A stretch of 64,000 nt of DNA, taken from positions 186,001 through 250,000 of the forward strand of contig NZ_ABZU01000002.1 of NCBI RefSeq assembly GCF_000173655.1, written 5' to 3'. The notes beneath the pieces were generated by a model. The model was not told the origin of the DNA. It ran no database searches and saw only the letters and a list, made by a program, of their open reading frames with translations. This document shows, piece after piece, positions 1 to 8,203 of the stretch; the stretch's first letter is position 1; every line of letters starts with the position of its first letter. The position numbers were made by a program, and so were the translations under genes. Origin of the DNA: Corynebacterium amycolatum SK46. GTDB lineage: Bacteria > Actinomycetota > Actinomycetes > Mycobacteriales > Mycobacteriaceae.

Positions 1-167
1 ACCTTGGCATCCTCGACTGCGTAGTCCGCAATGTAACCCTCAGACTTGAGGATCTCGGCGATGTTAGCCTTCAGCTTGGACGACGGCATCGAGACAGAGT
101 CGTGGTACGCGTTGTTAGCGTTGCGCACGCGCGACAGCATGTCGGCGATTGGGTCAGTCATGGTCAT
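1..167 (-). CDS. rpsH: 30S ribosomal protein S8, N-terminal part (cut by window edge)
   Basis: The first 55 codons of S8 are visible; the gene runs off the window start. The peptide begins [20 protein letters not shown], the conserved S8 N-terminus. S8 binds 16S rRNA in the small-subunit platform. A second ATG two codons in (position 161) is possible, but AGGAAG lies a good distance upstream of the outer ATG. In the usual order S8 follows L5 directly; here a secreted hydrolase gene sits between rplE and rpsH. Confidence 0.93.
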   Translation of the reverse strand, partial: MTMTDPIADMLSRVRNANNAYHDSVSMPSSKLKANIAEILKSEGYIADYAVEDAK

Positions 168-570
168 GGTTAGTGACCGCTTCCTTTCTCGCTGCGGTTC
201 CTTCCCACCTCGTGGCTAACTCCAATGAACGCGCAAACAGCAACTGTCACACGGCAAAAGCTTAAGATGGAGCGATTACCAATATCGTGATTCCGGCGAT
301 TTAAGGGCTACTGTTCGCCAACTCGGTTCAATAGCCGAGTCAGCTCGCCACCCAGGTGACGCCAGAGACGATGCGAGGCGAGGGGCCTACAGCAAAGTTC
401 TTACATTTTTACTGCCGCACCTCTTATAGAGGGCAGACCTGGTGATACTAACAAATACCGGCCGAAATGCAAAAACGCCACGGACGGACGTTAGTCCGCT
501 CGCGGCGTGAAGCCCTACCAATTAGCAGTGGAACTCAATTCCTAGCCGACATGGTGCCGGCTGGAGAAAA
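168..570. other. Intergenic gap between rpsH and the GDSL hydrolase
   Basis: No gene is visible in these 400 bases. The gap contains the hydrolase terminator at 471-507 and must contain the rpsH promoter, but I could not pick a convincing -35/-10 pair. Confidence 0.6.
471..507 (-). terminator. Rho-independent terminator after the GDSL hydrolase
   Basis: On the minus strand a hairpin forms with outer arms CGCC/GGCG and inner arms CGGAC/GTCCG around a TAAC loop, followed by TTTTTGC. It lies about 65 bases past the hydrolase stop codon. Confidence 0.75.
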
Positions 571-1467
571 TTAGTAGAGCTGGTCGGCGATGATGTTACC
601 CATAGCCTTTTCGCCAGCCACCGTCGGGTGATTGGTCATCGGGCCCATCACCGGATCTGCGAAACCGGCGACGAAGCGCTCATCCGGGTTTGGGTTGCAG
701 GTACCGTGGCCGAGGGTTGCCTCGTAGACGTCGATGAAGCCGGCACCTACGTGCTGAGACGCGGAGCGAATGCTGTCGCGGAATGCCCCCTGAATCTCGC
801 TGGCACCCGGTGCCGGGATCGGGAAGGTCTGGTTCGGGGCGTTCACCAGGCACAGCTGGTCATTGGTAGCGTACTCAGGGTACGAAGCCAGGACGACCTG
901 AGCACCCGGAGCAACCTGGTGGACGCGGTCAGTGAACTGACGCAGCGTCTGCTTGAACGCAGAAGGAGCCTTGGGGTCCGGCTTTGCGACCAGCTCGCCT
1001 GCCACGTCAACCCACTGGACCCAGTCCATGCCGCCGTACATCAGGACAACCTTCTCAGTGCCCTCGCCGATGTCGCCGTACTGGATGGAAGCTTCCAGGT
1101 ATGCGAGGAGCTGACCCGGGAAGCCACCAAGACCGTTACAGGACCAGTCACCCAAGGACTTGTTCAGCTTCGACGCTGCAATCTTCGGCCAGTTTTCCAT
1201 GTCGGTGGCACAGTTAGCGACCAGCACGTTCTGCCCCGGCGCCAGGCCACGCGGGCCACCCTTACCGGCATTAGCGGTGAAGGAGTCACCGAAGGTGACG
1301 ATCTGCTTGACGCCCTTCGGGCCGGTGTCGCCGATACCCGGAATCGGAATGTTCGGCATTTCCGGCAGTGCCGGCTGTGCGTTGGCAGCACCTGCGCCCA
1401 AGCTCAGGCCCAGAGCCGCAACAGTTGCAATAGCAGCCGAGCGGACGGCCACGGAGAAGTTCTTCAT
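571..1467 (-). CDS. Secreted GDSL/SGNH-family hydrolase (lipase/esterase-like)
   Basis: A 298-residue exported ester hydrolase. The start at 1467 is preferred because AAAGGGA lies just upstream and the product then begins with a classical signal peptide: a short basic start, a hydrophobic stretch, and an Ala-x-Ala-type cleavage site (GAANA) near residue 30. The SGNH catalytic serine block is TFGDSFTANAG. The C-terminal block NHPTVAGEKAM carries the catalytic histidine, although the usual Asp-x-x-His is seen here only as Asn-His-Pro. Similar secreted hydrolases are common in corynebacteria, and some act on lipids or envelope esters; the substrate here is unknown. It is transcribed alone, with its own terminator, between rplE and rpsH. 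Confidence 0.85.
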   Translation of the reverse strand: MKNFSVAVRSAAIATVAALGLSLGAGAANAQPALPEMPNIPIPGIGDTGPKGVKQIVTFGDSFTANAGKGGPRGLAPGQNVLVANCATDMENWPKIAASKLNKSLGDWSCNGLGGFPGQLLAYLEASIQYGDIGEGTEKVVLMYGGMDWVQWVDVAGELVAKPDPKAPSAFKQTLRQFTDRVHQVAPGAQVVLASYPEYATNDQLCLVNAPNQTFPIPAPGASEIQGAFRDSIRSASQHVGAGFIDVYEATLGHGTCNPNPDERFVAGFADPVMGPMTNHPTVAGEKAMGNIIADQLY

Positions 1468-1848
1468 GTAGTTAATCCCTTTGCGTTTTAACTTAAGGAC
1501 CGCTCTGCGTAGAACCACTGGCTCAACCACACAGAAGCTGAAGTCACTTAAGTCTTGCCCAAATTGATAACGACCACAATGCATTTTGGCGGCCGTCACT
1601 ATGACGAATGGCAGTTTACAACGAAATCATCACGAACGCCTAACTTTCAACTGAGAAAGTTTGTGGCTTTACTAATTTTCAACCCCCAAAAAGGGTCAAC
1701 TTTCACACCGGCAACACTGGTAACTTTTACGCACGCCCCGCACGGTGACCTCACTCCCCACGAACATAAGCAGTTAACAGAGCAGCAAAAAGCCCCGGAG
1801 GCCAAGCGGCATCCGGGGCTTCAGACAGAAGCTACCGAAGAGGCAAAA
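1468..1848. other. Intergenic gap between rplE and the hydrolase
   Basis: This gap holds the rplE terminator and the hydrolase promoter region. A weak promoter-like pair may lie about 20-45 bases upstream of the hydrolase start (TTAAAA as -10), but it is not convincing. No other structure is seen. Confidence 0.5.
1786..1821 (-). terminator. Terminator of the rplN-rplX-rplE operon
   Basis: A perfect 9-bp stem AGCCCCGGA/TCCGGGGCT with a 12-base loop is followed on the minus strand by TTTTTGC. It lies 28 bases after the rplE stop. Confidence 0.88.
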
Positions 1849-2403
1849 CTACTTCTTGAACGGGAAGCCCAGCTCGCGCAGCAGTGCGCGGCCTTCCTCG
1901 TTGTTGGTAGCGGTGGTCACGACGGTGATGTCCATACCGCGCGGGCGGTCAATCTTGTCAACGTCGATCTCGTAGAACATGGTCTGCTCGGACAGGCCGA
2001 AGGTGTAGTTACCGTGACCATCGAACTGCTGATCAGACAGGCCGCGGAAGTCGCGGATTCGTGGCAGAGCCACGGTCAGCAGGCGGTCCAGGAACTCCCA
2101 CATACGATCGCCACGCAGGGTGACGCGAGCGCCGATGGCGTCGCCTTCACGAAGCTTGAAGTTAGCGATTGACTTGCGAGCACGACGGGTCTCCGGCTTC
2201 TGACCGGTGATCAGAGTCAGGTCGTTGATGGCACCGTTAATCTGCTTCTTGTCCTGAGCAGCAGCGCCGACGCCCATGTTGACGACGACCTTGGTGACGC
2301 CCGGAATCTGCATGACGTTCTCGTAGGAGAACTCTTCCTGCATCTTGCCGCGAATCTCATCGCGGTAGCGGGCCTTCAGACGAGGGGTGTAATTTTCGCT
2401 CAT
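1849..2403 (-). CDS. rplE: 50S ribosomal protein L5
   Basis: A 184-residue L5, normal length for the family. It binds 5S rRNA in the central protuberance of the large subunit. It is last in the three-gene rplN-rplX-rplE operon, two bases after rplX, and a strong terminator follows. The conserved L5 segments [32 protein letters not shown] and the DFRGL region are all present (first, second and later parts respectively). Confidence 0.97.
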   Translation of the reverse strand: MSENYTPRLKARYRDEIRGKMQEEFSYENVMQIPGVTKVVVNMGVGAAAQDKKQINGAINDLTLITGQKPETRRARKSIANFKLREGDAIGARVTLRGDRMWEFLDRLLTVALPRIRDFRGLSDQQFDGHGNYTFGLSEQTMFYEIDVDKIDRPRGMDITVVTTATNNEEGRALLRELGFPFKK

Positions 2404-2405
2404 GC

Positions 2406-2720
2406 TTAGATGTCCTTCCCGGTACGGCGGGAGATGCGAACCTTCTTGCCGTCCTCATCGAAGCGGTAGCCGACGCGAGTCGGGGTACCATCTTCGTCGA
2501 CCAGCATGACGTTCGACACGTGAATCGGAGCTTCCTGAGTGACAATGCCACCCGAGGATGCGCCGCGCTCCGCAGCGGAGTTTGCAACGTGCTTCTTGAT
2601 ACGGTTAACACCCTCGACCAGGACCTTGTCGCGCTTCGGGTAGGCCTCGATGACCTTGCCCTGAGCACCCTTGTCCGGACCGGAGATAACCAGCACGGTA
2701 TCGCCCTTACGGATCTTCAC
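2406..2720 (-). CDS. rplX: 50S ribosomal protein L24
   Basis: A 104-residue L24 with an N-terminal KOW motif ([17 protein letters not shown]). It is an assembly initiator of the large subunit. The start codon is GTG, directly after the rplN stop codon. The ribosome-binding sequence GGAGGTGA lies inside the last codons of rplN, so the two genes are probably translationally coupled. Confidence 0.96.
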   Translation of the reverse strand: MKIRKGDTVLVISGPDKGAQGKVIEAYPKRDKVLVEGVNRIKKHVANSAAERGASSGGIVTQEAPIHVSNVMLVDEDGTPTRVGYRFDEDGKKVRISRRTGKDI

Positions 2721-3089
2721 TTAAATCACCTCCGGTGCGAGCGAGACAATCTTCATGAACTTCTTGTCACGCAGCTCACGCGCGACCGGGCCGAAAATAC
2801 GGGTGCCCTTTGGCTCGCCGTCGGCCTTGATGATGACAGCTGCATTCTCGTCGAACGAGATGTAGGAACCGTCCGGACGACGGGTCTCCTTCTTCGTGCG
2901 GACGATAACTGCCTTAACGATTTCGCCTGCCTTGACGTTGCCGCCCGGAGCAGCTTCCTTGACAGTTGCGACGATGGTGTCGCCAATGCCAGCGAAGCGT
3001 CGGGTCGAGCCGCCGAGAACGCGGATGCACTGGATTTCACGTGCACCAGTGTTGTCGGCAACGCGCAGACGGGATTCCTGCTGAATCAC
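2721..3089 (-). CDS. rplN: 50S ribosomal protein L14
   Basis: A 122-residue L14, exactly the usual length when translation starts at the GTG at 3089. AGGAGA lies seven bases upstream of that codon. The peptide begins (V/M)[16 protein letters not shown], the canonical L14 start. It is the first gene of the rplN-rplX-rplE operon. In most bacteria rpsQ lies immediately upstream; here rpsQ is almost 30 kb away, beyond the accessory island. Confidence 0.97.
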   Translation of the reverse strand: MIQQESRLRVADNTGAREIQCIRVLGGSTRRFAGIGDTIVATVKEAAPGGNVKAGEIVKAVIVRTKKETRRPDGSYISFDENAAVIIKADGEPKGTRIFGPVARELRDKKFMKIVSLAPEVI

Positions 3090-3356
3090 TGCGTTTCTCC
3101 TGACCTGGTTGCATTGTGCGTCAGATTTCCGTCCTAAACGCACGCGGTCTTTATGTCTTGTGTTTACGCTTTACGACGAAAGCTCCTGCTAGAGGTATCT
3201 CCCTTGCCGCTTTGACCTCACGCTATCGATGCACATACGTCATCGAGATAGCGCGCAGTCACTTCGCGCAACCTGTGTATTATGGCACGTTCGAGCGGGA
3301 CAACAAAATCCCCGGTTTCATGCCTCCAGCTTGCTTTATACCTTCCGCAGCGAACC

Positions 3357-3371
3357 TATACTAAAACAGTG
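3357..3371 (+). promoter_or_regulatory. -10 hexamer with leaderless GTG start (MFS transporter)
   Basis: TATACT at 3357-3362 is followed six bases later by the GTG at 3369. No ribosome-binding sequence precedes the GTG. This is the spacing expected for a leaderless transcript. Only a weak -35 (TTGCTT-like) is seen. Confidence 0.6.
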
Positions 3372-4610
3372 ACAAATCAACATTCCGAGAGCGCTCAGCC
3401 ACCGCCAGTTCAGACACTGCCGCTATCGCTTCTTGCCGGCTTAGCCCTTTTGTCTGCCGCCGGCCCGTTCGGCGCCGATACTTATCTGGCCTCCTTCGTG
3501 GACATTGCCAGCGAGTTCTCCACAACCGAGTCGATGGTTCAGCTCACGCTGACAACTTTCATGGTTGGCATGGCTACTGGGCAGCTCGTCATTGGTGCGC
3601 TCTCCGATAGCTTGGGCCGCAAGAAGCTGCTTCTCATTGCGACGTTGGTGTTCTTGGGCTCGTCAATCCTCTGTGCAGTAGCACCGAATATTGGCACTCT
3701 TATCGCAATGCGACTGTTCCAGGGCTTAGCTGGCGGCTCCACTATTGTCCTGGCTCGTTCTGTGGTTCCCGATCTCTTGACCGGCAAGGCATCTGCGAAG
3801 GCTTTCTCCACACTTATGGGCATTTCCTCCATCGCCCCGGCAGTCGCTCCCCTTGTGGGTGGCTTTCTAGGACCCGCCTTCGGTTGGCGAAGCGTCTTCT
3901 GGTTTCTCGCAGCCATCAACGTCGCAATGGTCGCGATTGTGGTTCTTATGGTCCCAGAAACCCTGCCTCCGGAGAAACGTTCGACCGGCGCACTCCGCAA
4001 TCTCCTGCCTAATATTGGGCGCTTGTTGCGACGGCCCGTATTTGTCGGCTACATGTTGGCTTTCGCTGGCGGCTTCGCAGTGATGTTCTCCTATATCGCT
4101 GCGTCACCCTTTATTTTCCAGGAGCTACTGGGGCTGACCCCCACTCAATTCTCCCTGGTGTTCGCATCCAATGCGGCCATGTTGACATTTGTGTCAATCC
4201 TTAACGGCAAGATGATTAACCGGTTTCATCCCCACAAGAGCATTTTGATTGGCCTTACGGTTATGCTCGTGACGTCGATAGGCCTGATTATTAATGCCCT
4301 CGTCGGGATTACCTTCTTTACTACCTGGCTACTGCTGTTTATTACCGTGCCGATGATGCCGCTGATTTTCGCCAATGCAACGGCACTCGGAATTGAGGAG
4401 GTCCGCGATATCGGGATTGGCTCAGGTTCCGGCCTCATGGGTTTCGCACAGTTCCTCGCCGCCGCCACGGTTGCTCCCCTGGTGGGGCTTGGCTCCAATC
4501 TGCCCTTATCGATGGCTATTTCGATGTTAACGTGCGCATTGATCGCGCTGATTGCGGTGTTGACATTGACGCGCGACAGCCTCCGCAGTCGACCGCACCG
4601 ACTGGCATAA
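3369..4610 (+). CDS. Bcr/CflA-type MFS multidrug efflux transporter
   Basis: A 413-residue inner-membrane transporter with about 12 hydrophobic segments. The segment after helix 1 (MVQLTLTTFMVGMATGQ) and the following GALSDSLGRKK loop are the MFS motif A region in the form typical of the Bcr/CflA drug:H+ antiporters. The Asp in the loop after helix 1 (FGADTYL) also fits this group. An in-frame ATG at 3282 exists, but a strong -10 lies downstream of it, so the leaderless GTG at 3369 is preferred. The substrate cannot be told from sequence. It is divergent from rplN. Confidence 0.85.
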   Translation: MTNQHSESAQPPPVQTLPLSLLAGLALLSAAGPFGADTYLASFVDIASEFSTTESMVQLTLTTFMVGMATGQLVIGALSDSLGRKKLLLIATLVFLGSSILCAVAPNIGTLIAMRLFQGLAGGSTIVLARSVVPDLLTGKASAKAFSTLMGISSIAPAVAPLVGGFLGPAFGWRSVFWFLAAINVAMVAIVVLMVPETLPPEKRSTGALRNLLPNIGRLLRRPVFVGYMLAFAGGFAVMFSYIAASPFIFQELLGLTPTQFSLVFASNAAMLTFVSILNGKMINRFHPHKSILIGLTVMLVTSIGLIINALVGITFFTTWLLLFITVPMMPLIFANATALGIEEVRDIGIGSGSGLMGFAQFLAAATVAPLVGLGSNLPLSMAISMLTCALIALIAVLTLTRDSLRSRPHRLA

Positions 4611-4651
4611 AAACTGCGCACGCGAGAGCGCTCCCCGTTTCACTTCAGTGG

Positions 4652-4680
4652 TTGAAAATGTGCTCTAAACGGCATTAAAT
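4652..4680 (+). promoter_or_regulatory. Probable sigma-A promoter of the VIT-family gene
   Basis: TTGAAA (4652-4657), 17 bases, TTAAAT (4675-4680). It is well placed for the gene starting at 4741. Confidence 0.55.
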
Positions 4681-4740
4681 CGATGGTGAGGCCTCGTACC
4701 ACCCGTAGGCATGGGGGCTGGCAAGGAGAAAGGTCCTGTC

Positions 4741-5454
4741 ATGACACACGCACATCCACATGAACCACATAAGGCCTCCGAAACTTCGAAACTCAACTGG
4801 CTTCGCGCTGGTGTCCTCGGAGCCAACGACGGTATCGTCTCCACTGCTCTGATCTTGCTCAGCGTGATTGCAGCAGGTTCCTCTCGCGAGGCCATTCTGA
4901 CTGCTGGTGCCGCCGCCGTTATCGCTGGTGCTATCTCGATGGCTCTGGGTGAATACGTCTCGGTTTCAACCCAGCGCGATACTGAGCGAGCACTGATTGC
5001 CAAAGAAAAGGCCGAGCTCAAGGACTTTCCAGATGAAGAGCATAATGAGCTCGTGGGGATTCTCTCTGGCTACGGCATCCCAAAACATATCGCCGAAGAT
5101 GCTGCCCACGGCATCGCGCAAAATGATCCGCTGGCAGCTCACCTAAAGCTGGAATTGGGCATTGACGGCGAGGAACTTACCAACCCCTGGGCGGCTGCTG
5201 GTTCTTCGGCACTGTCGTTCCTACTCGGCGCCATCCTGCCGATGATTGCGGCGCTGGTGTTCACCGGCCCCACCTCCGGCGCAATCGCAGTCACCGTGGT
5301 CACCATCGTGACTCTGGCTCTGACCGGCTACATCAGCGCTAAGCTCAGCTCCACTCACTCCGGCAAGGCTGCGCTGCGTCTGGTCATCGGTGGCGCGCTC
5401 GGCTTAATTGTGTCCTACCTTGTCGGTCTGCTCTTCGGGCAGGCTGTCGGATAG
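4741..5454 (+). CDS. VIT1/CCC1-family Fe2+/Mn2+ transporter
   Basis: A 237-residue membrane protein. The start at 4741 follows AAGGAGAAAGG; an upstream in-frame ATG at 4711 would include that ribosome-binding site in the protein. Family hallmarks are GANDGIVSTALILL in helix 1, the Gly/Ala-rich helix 2, and GEYVSVSTQRDTE leading into a cytoplasmic acidic helical domain (residues 85-140). Three further membrane segments follow. Members export or sequester ferrous iron and manganese. The His-rich N-terminus (MTHAHPHEPHK) may bind metal. Confidence 0.87.
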   Translation: MTHAHPHEPHKASETSKLNWLRAGVLGANDGIVSTALILLSVIAAGSSREAILTAGAAAVIAGAISMALGEYVSVSTQRDTERALIAKEKAELKDFPDEEHNELVGILSGYGIPKHIAEDAAHGIAQNDPLAAHLKLELGIDGEELTNPWAAAGSSALSFLLGAILPMIAALVFTGPTSGAIAVTVVTIVTLALTGYISAKLSSTHSGKAALRLVIGGALGLIVSYLVGLLFGQAVG

Positions 5455-5498
5455 CCCTTGAGAAAGGTCGTCGGATAGGCTCCGGCAAAGGTCAAAAG

Positions 5499-6281
5499 CT
5501 AATCAACATAGCTAGTCTTCGTCTGGTTCAACCAGGCGTAGACCGCGCCGATTCCCAGGCCACCGCCTACGAAGTTGCCCAACCACACTGCCACCCAGTT
5601 GCCTGTAATGTGCAGTCCGTCGAAGCCCACGGGCTGCGGGTCTGCGAAAAAGGCCAGGGAAAACAGAGAGAAGTTCGCAATCACGTGCTCAAGCCCGAGC
5701 CCAACGAACACCGCAATGATCGGCAGAATCACAACGAACTTTGAAATGATTTCCTTGGCCTTCAGCGCACCCACCACAGCCATATTGACCACAAAGTTGG
5801 CGCCCATTGCCTCTACGAAAGCACCGAAGAACGGCTTGGCCAGCTTCCCCTCGGTCAAGGTGGAAATCAGATGTGTGTCATCAATCCCACCGAGCTTGGC
5901 GCTCTGACTGAGCACCAGCGCCACAATCGCGGCACCGATGAAGTTGTAGAACGTGGCGACGGCCACCATCCGAAGGGCCACTCCCCACGACATGCGACCG
6001 CGCGCGGCGGACCAGGACACAAACATCATGCTGCCGGTCGCCAGCTCTGCACCGAGCACCACAATGGCGAACAGCCCAAGCCCGAACAGGCACGCAAAAA
6101 CCAGTCCCCCGGTCCCCGGCGCGATACCCTCTGCAACTTGGCCAGCTACCGCTGCAAAGGCCGTTCCCAACGTCAGATACATGCCCGCCAGGACCGCTCG
6201 AACCGCAAAACGCCCGTAGTCCTGCGTCAGCAGTTCCTGTTTCTTGTCGCCAGCCGTATCCAGCGTTTCGTATAGCGTCAC
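5499..6281 (-). CDS. Formate/nitrite transporter (FNT) family protein
   Basis: About 260 residues with six membrane segments. The FNT-type sequences GAELATGSMMFVSW and NFIGAAI are visible, as is NFVVNMAVVGALKAKEI. These channels pass formate, nitrite or hydrosulfide as pentamers. A GTG at 6281 is chosen because AGGGAAAGG lies about nine bases upstream; ATG codons at 6326 and 6350 are alternatives. It converges with the VIT gene and no clear terminator separates them. The substrate cannot be decided. Confidence 0.83.
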   Translation of the reverse strand: MTLYETLDTAGDKKQELLTQDYGRFAVRAVLAGMYLTLGTAFAAVAGQVAEGIAPGTGGLVFACLFGLGLFAIVVLGAELATGSMMFVSWSAARGRMSWGVALRMVAVATFYNFIGAAIVALVLSQSAKLGGIDDTHLISTLTEGKLAKPFFGAFVEAMGANFVVNMAVVGALKAKEIISKFVVILPIIAVFVGLGLEHVIANFSLFSLAFFADPQPVGFDGLHITGNWVAVWLGNFVGGGLGIGAVYAWLNQTKTSYVD

Positions 6282-6384
6282 CGCCGAAGCCTTTCCCTGC
6301 GTGCCGTTAATTGCAGTTATTCGCATAAAAGAATAACGACAGGCCGGCACGGAATCGCAACCGCTTTACGACGATCACAGCGCC

Positions 6385-7032
6385 CTACCCCCGTTCAAGC
6401 ACAGCGACCAGGAACTGAGACTCATCCTCAAACGGACGAAGATCCCACGTCGAATAACGCTGAATCACTGTGAGCTCCGCCTCCTGCGCAGTGGTTTCAA
6501 AATCTGCAAAGTCCCAGCCGCGGCCGGCACCGAAGCCGATGATGGCACGACCGCCCTCCGGGTTCAGTGCCGCTGCGAAGGCCTGCAGTACCTTCGTGCG
6601 GTCTTCTGGCGCTACGAAAGTCAGTACGTTGCCAGGGCAAATGATGACGTCGAAAGCGGATGCCGTGTCATCGTGGGGCGTGTTCTCAAGGCCGTCGTCA
6701 AGCACGTGGGACAATTGCGCCAAGTCCCCTACCAACCACATCGCGTCCGGGAACTGGCGCTTCGCCTCATCGATGAGATAGGGGTCGACGTCGACACCAA
6801 CGACCTGGTGTCCAGCCTTCGCCAAGTAACCGCCCACGCGTCCTTGACCACAACCGGCATCTAGAATTCGAGCGTGGCGTGGCGCCATCGCATCCGCCAA
6901 CCGCGCCTCGCCATTGATATCACGGCCCTCGCGCACGAATCCCCGCCACCGGTTGGCGTAGCGACGGGAATGCTGCGGATCGGCGGCGATTATTTCTTTC
7001 CAAGTGCGGTGATTGTGGGTGCCATTGCTCAT
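6385..7032 (-). CDS. Class I SAM-dependent methyltransferase
   Basis: A 215-residue protein. Rossmann motif I is RILDAGCGQGRVGGYL and motif II acid is in VVGVDVDPYL; a third strand motif is FDVIICPGNVLTF. The product resembles small cytosolic methyltransferases whose substrates are unknown. The start at 7032 (MSNGTHNH) is chosen because CATAAT ends seven bases upstream, consistent with a leaderless mRNA; an ATG at 7059 lies upstream of that -10. Confidence 0.8.
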   Translation of the reverse strand: MSNGTHNHRTWKEIIAADPQHSRRYANRWRGFVREGRDINGEARLADAMAPRHARILDAGCGQGRVGGYLAKAGHQVVGVDVDPYLIDEAKRQFPDAMWLVGDLAQLSHVLDDGLENTPHDDTASAFDVIICPGNVLTFVAPEDRTKVLQAFAAALNPEGGRAIIGFGAGRGWDFADFETTAQEAELTVIQRYSTWDLRPFEDESQFLVAVLERG

Positions 7033-7039
7033 GGCCACC

Positions 7040-7045
7040 ATTATG
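7040..7045 (-). promoter_or_regulatory. -10 hexamer of a leaderless methyltransferase transcript
   Basis: CATAAT on the minus strand lies seven bases before the ATG at 7032. The -35 region is weak (TGACC-like). No ribosome-binding sequence is present. Confidence 0.5.
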
Positions 7046-7082
7046 GCGCAGCTGGACAACGACTGGTCATGGGCAGGATGTG

Positions 7083-7964
7083 TTAACCGGCTTGCACCTT
7101 AGAGTCGTAGTAGTACAGATTGTCCGAGCCTACGTAGCACTCGGAGGCATAAAGTGGCTGTTGGCTGGCACTATATTCACAGCCTTGCAGCCCGCCGAAG
7201 GGGCCGACGGTTCGCCACGCGAGCTGGCGTCCGCCACCGCCAACCCCTGCGTCTGCGTTTCCGCCCGAGTTTGAGGGCTCCTCATAGGTCGGTTCCGGCT
7301 CCTGGTATGTGGGGCTAGGCGTATAGGTCGACGACTTAGTTGTTGTTGTGGTCGACGTTGTGGTTGTGTATCCGTGGTTTTTTAAGAAGTCTTCGGGATC
7401 GCCGAGCACGGCTTCGATTGCTTCGTCACCGATTTCACCGGACTCACCAAATACGGCTTCACTGCGGAATGTATCCTCATCGGCCCGGATCTCGTCCAGG
7501 ACTAGCTGGATACACGTGTCATAAATATCCTCCCAATCTTCCTCATATTCCGTCGGCGCGAATTCGCAATAGAGACTTGCCGAAGTTTCTGCACCGTCAT
7601 AATCAATCGGTTCGACTGTCGGGGTCGACGAAGTACTCATCGTGGCGTCCTCAGCCTCGACCACATCGTTGCCGTCATCCCTGTTCAGCCCCGCTACTAT
7701 CGCCACAGCAAGAGCTACGACAAGAGGAAGAACAATAAACGCACCAAGAACGACCTTGGAGTTCGACGATTTCGAATCAGCACTGGCCACACCACCGGCA
7801 CCGTCGGTCTTCTTCCTCGGCGCATCGCGTTTCGCCGCATCAGCGTCCACAGCTGGCGCCGTGGTTTCCTCATTACGCGGTGTCCGTTCTTGCTCTTCGG
7901 GAATCCCCTCAGAGCCTGCTTTACGACGCGGCCCCTGCCTGCGCACCGGCTCGTTGTCCTGCAA
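7083..7964 (-). CDS. Single-pass membrane protein with PVRR..PRR tag and C-terminal GP..C...YYY domain
   Basis: Function is not recognised. The likely start is the TTG at 7964, because GGAGGAGGAAAG sits directly before it. The 293-residue product begins with a basic tag (EPVRRQGPRRK), then a charged cytoplasmic region, a membrane helix at about 70-92, an acidic stretch with several Cys, a Thr/Ser/Pro-rich linker (about 210-245), and a short C-terminal domain of about 50 residues. Tag, linker and C-terminal domain are shared with the gene at 23853-24701; the tag is also in the RDD gene at 26798-27595. The promoter at 8064-8093 belongs to the island's common class, so the gene is probably in the ECF-sigma regulon. 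I infer an envelope protein with an exposed C-terminus. Confidence 0.7.
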   Translation of the reverse strand: MQDNEPVRRQGPRRKAGSEGIPEEQERTPRNEETTAPAVDADAAKRDAPRKKTDGAGGVASADSKSSNSKVVLGAFIVLPLVVALAVAIVAGLNRDDGNDVVEAEDATMSTSSTPTVEPIDYDGAETSASLYCEFAPTEYEEDWEDIYDTCIQLVLDEIRADEDTFRSEAVFGESGEIGDEAIEAVLGDPEDFLKNHGYTTTTSTTTTTKSSTYTPSPTYQEPEPTYEEPSNSGGNADAGVGGGGRQLAWRTVGPFGGLQGCEYSASQQPLYASECYVGSDNLYYYDSKVQAG

Positions 7965-8063
7965 CTTTCCTCCTCCATATACACCGCAGTCCGTTTTGAA
8001 ACTGCTGGCGAAAGCTAGTGGCAGCGGATTGGCACAAGACCCCGCTGCATAGTGTTTCACCCC

Positions 8064-8093
8064 ATTAGAGGTCCGCAGAAAGGAAAAAGTTCC
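8064..8093 (-). promoter_or_regulatory. ECF-type island promoter A (upstream of 7083-7964)
   Basis: Minus strand: GGAAC (8093-8089; GGGAAC with one more base), 17 bases, CCTCTAAT (8071-8064). The start codon is about 100 bases downstream. One of six matching sites in the island. Confidence 0.8.
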
Positions 8094-8203
8094 CGCAGTG
8101 GTTGAAAAACATTTATCAGCGAGTAAATGCCATAATAAAGTGAGAAAATCTTAGTTACCGCACTCCGTAACTACGAAATAGGAATTTTGTACGAGAGCAC
8201 GAA

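Noticed and set aside
7715..7984. Open frame of 89 codons starting MYMEEESC
   Set aside because: It overlaps the better-supported gene at 7083-7964, whose TTG start uses the ribosome-binding site that lies inside this frame.
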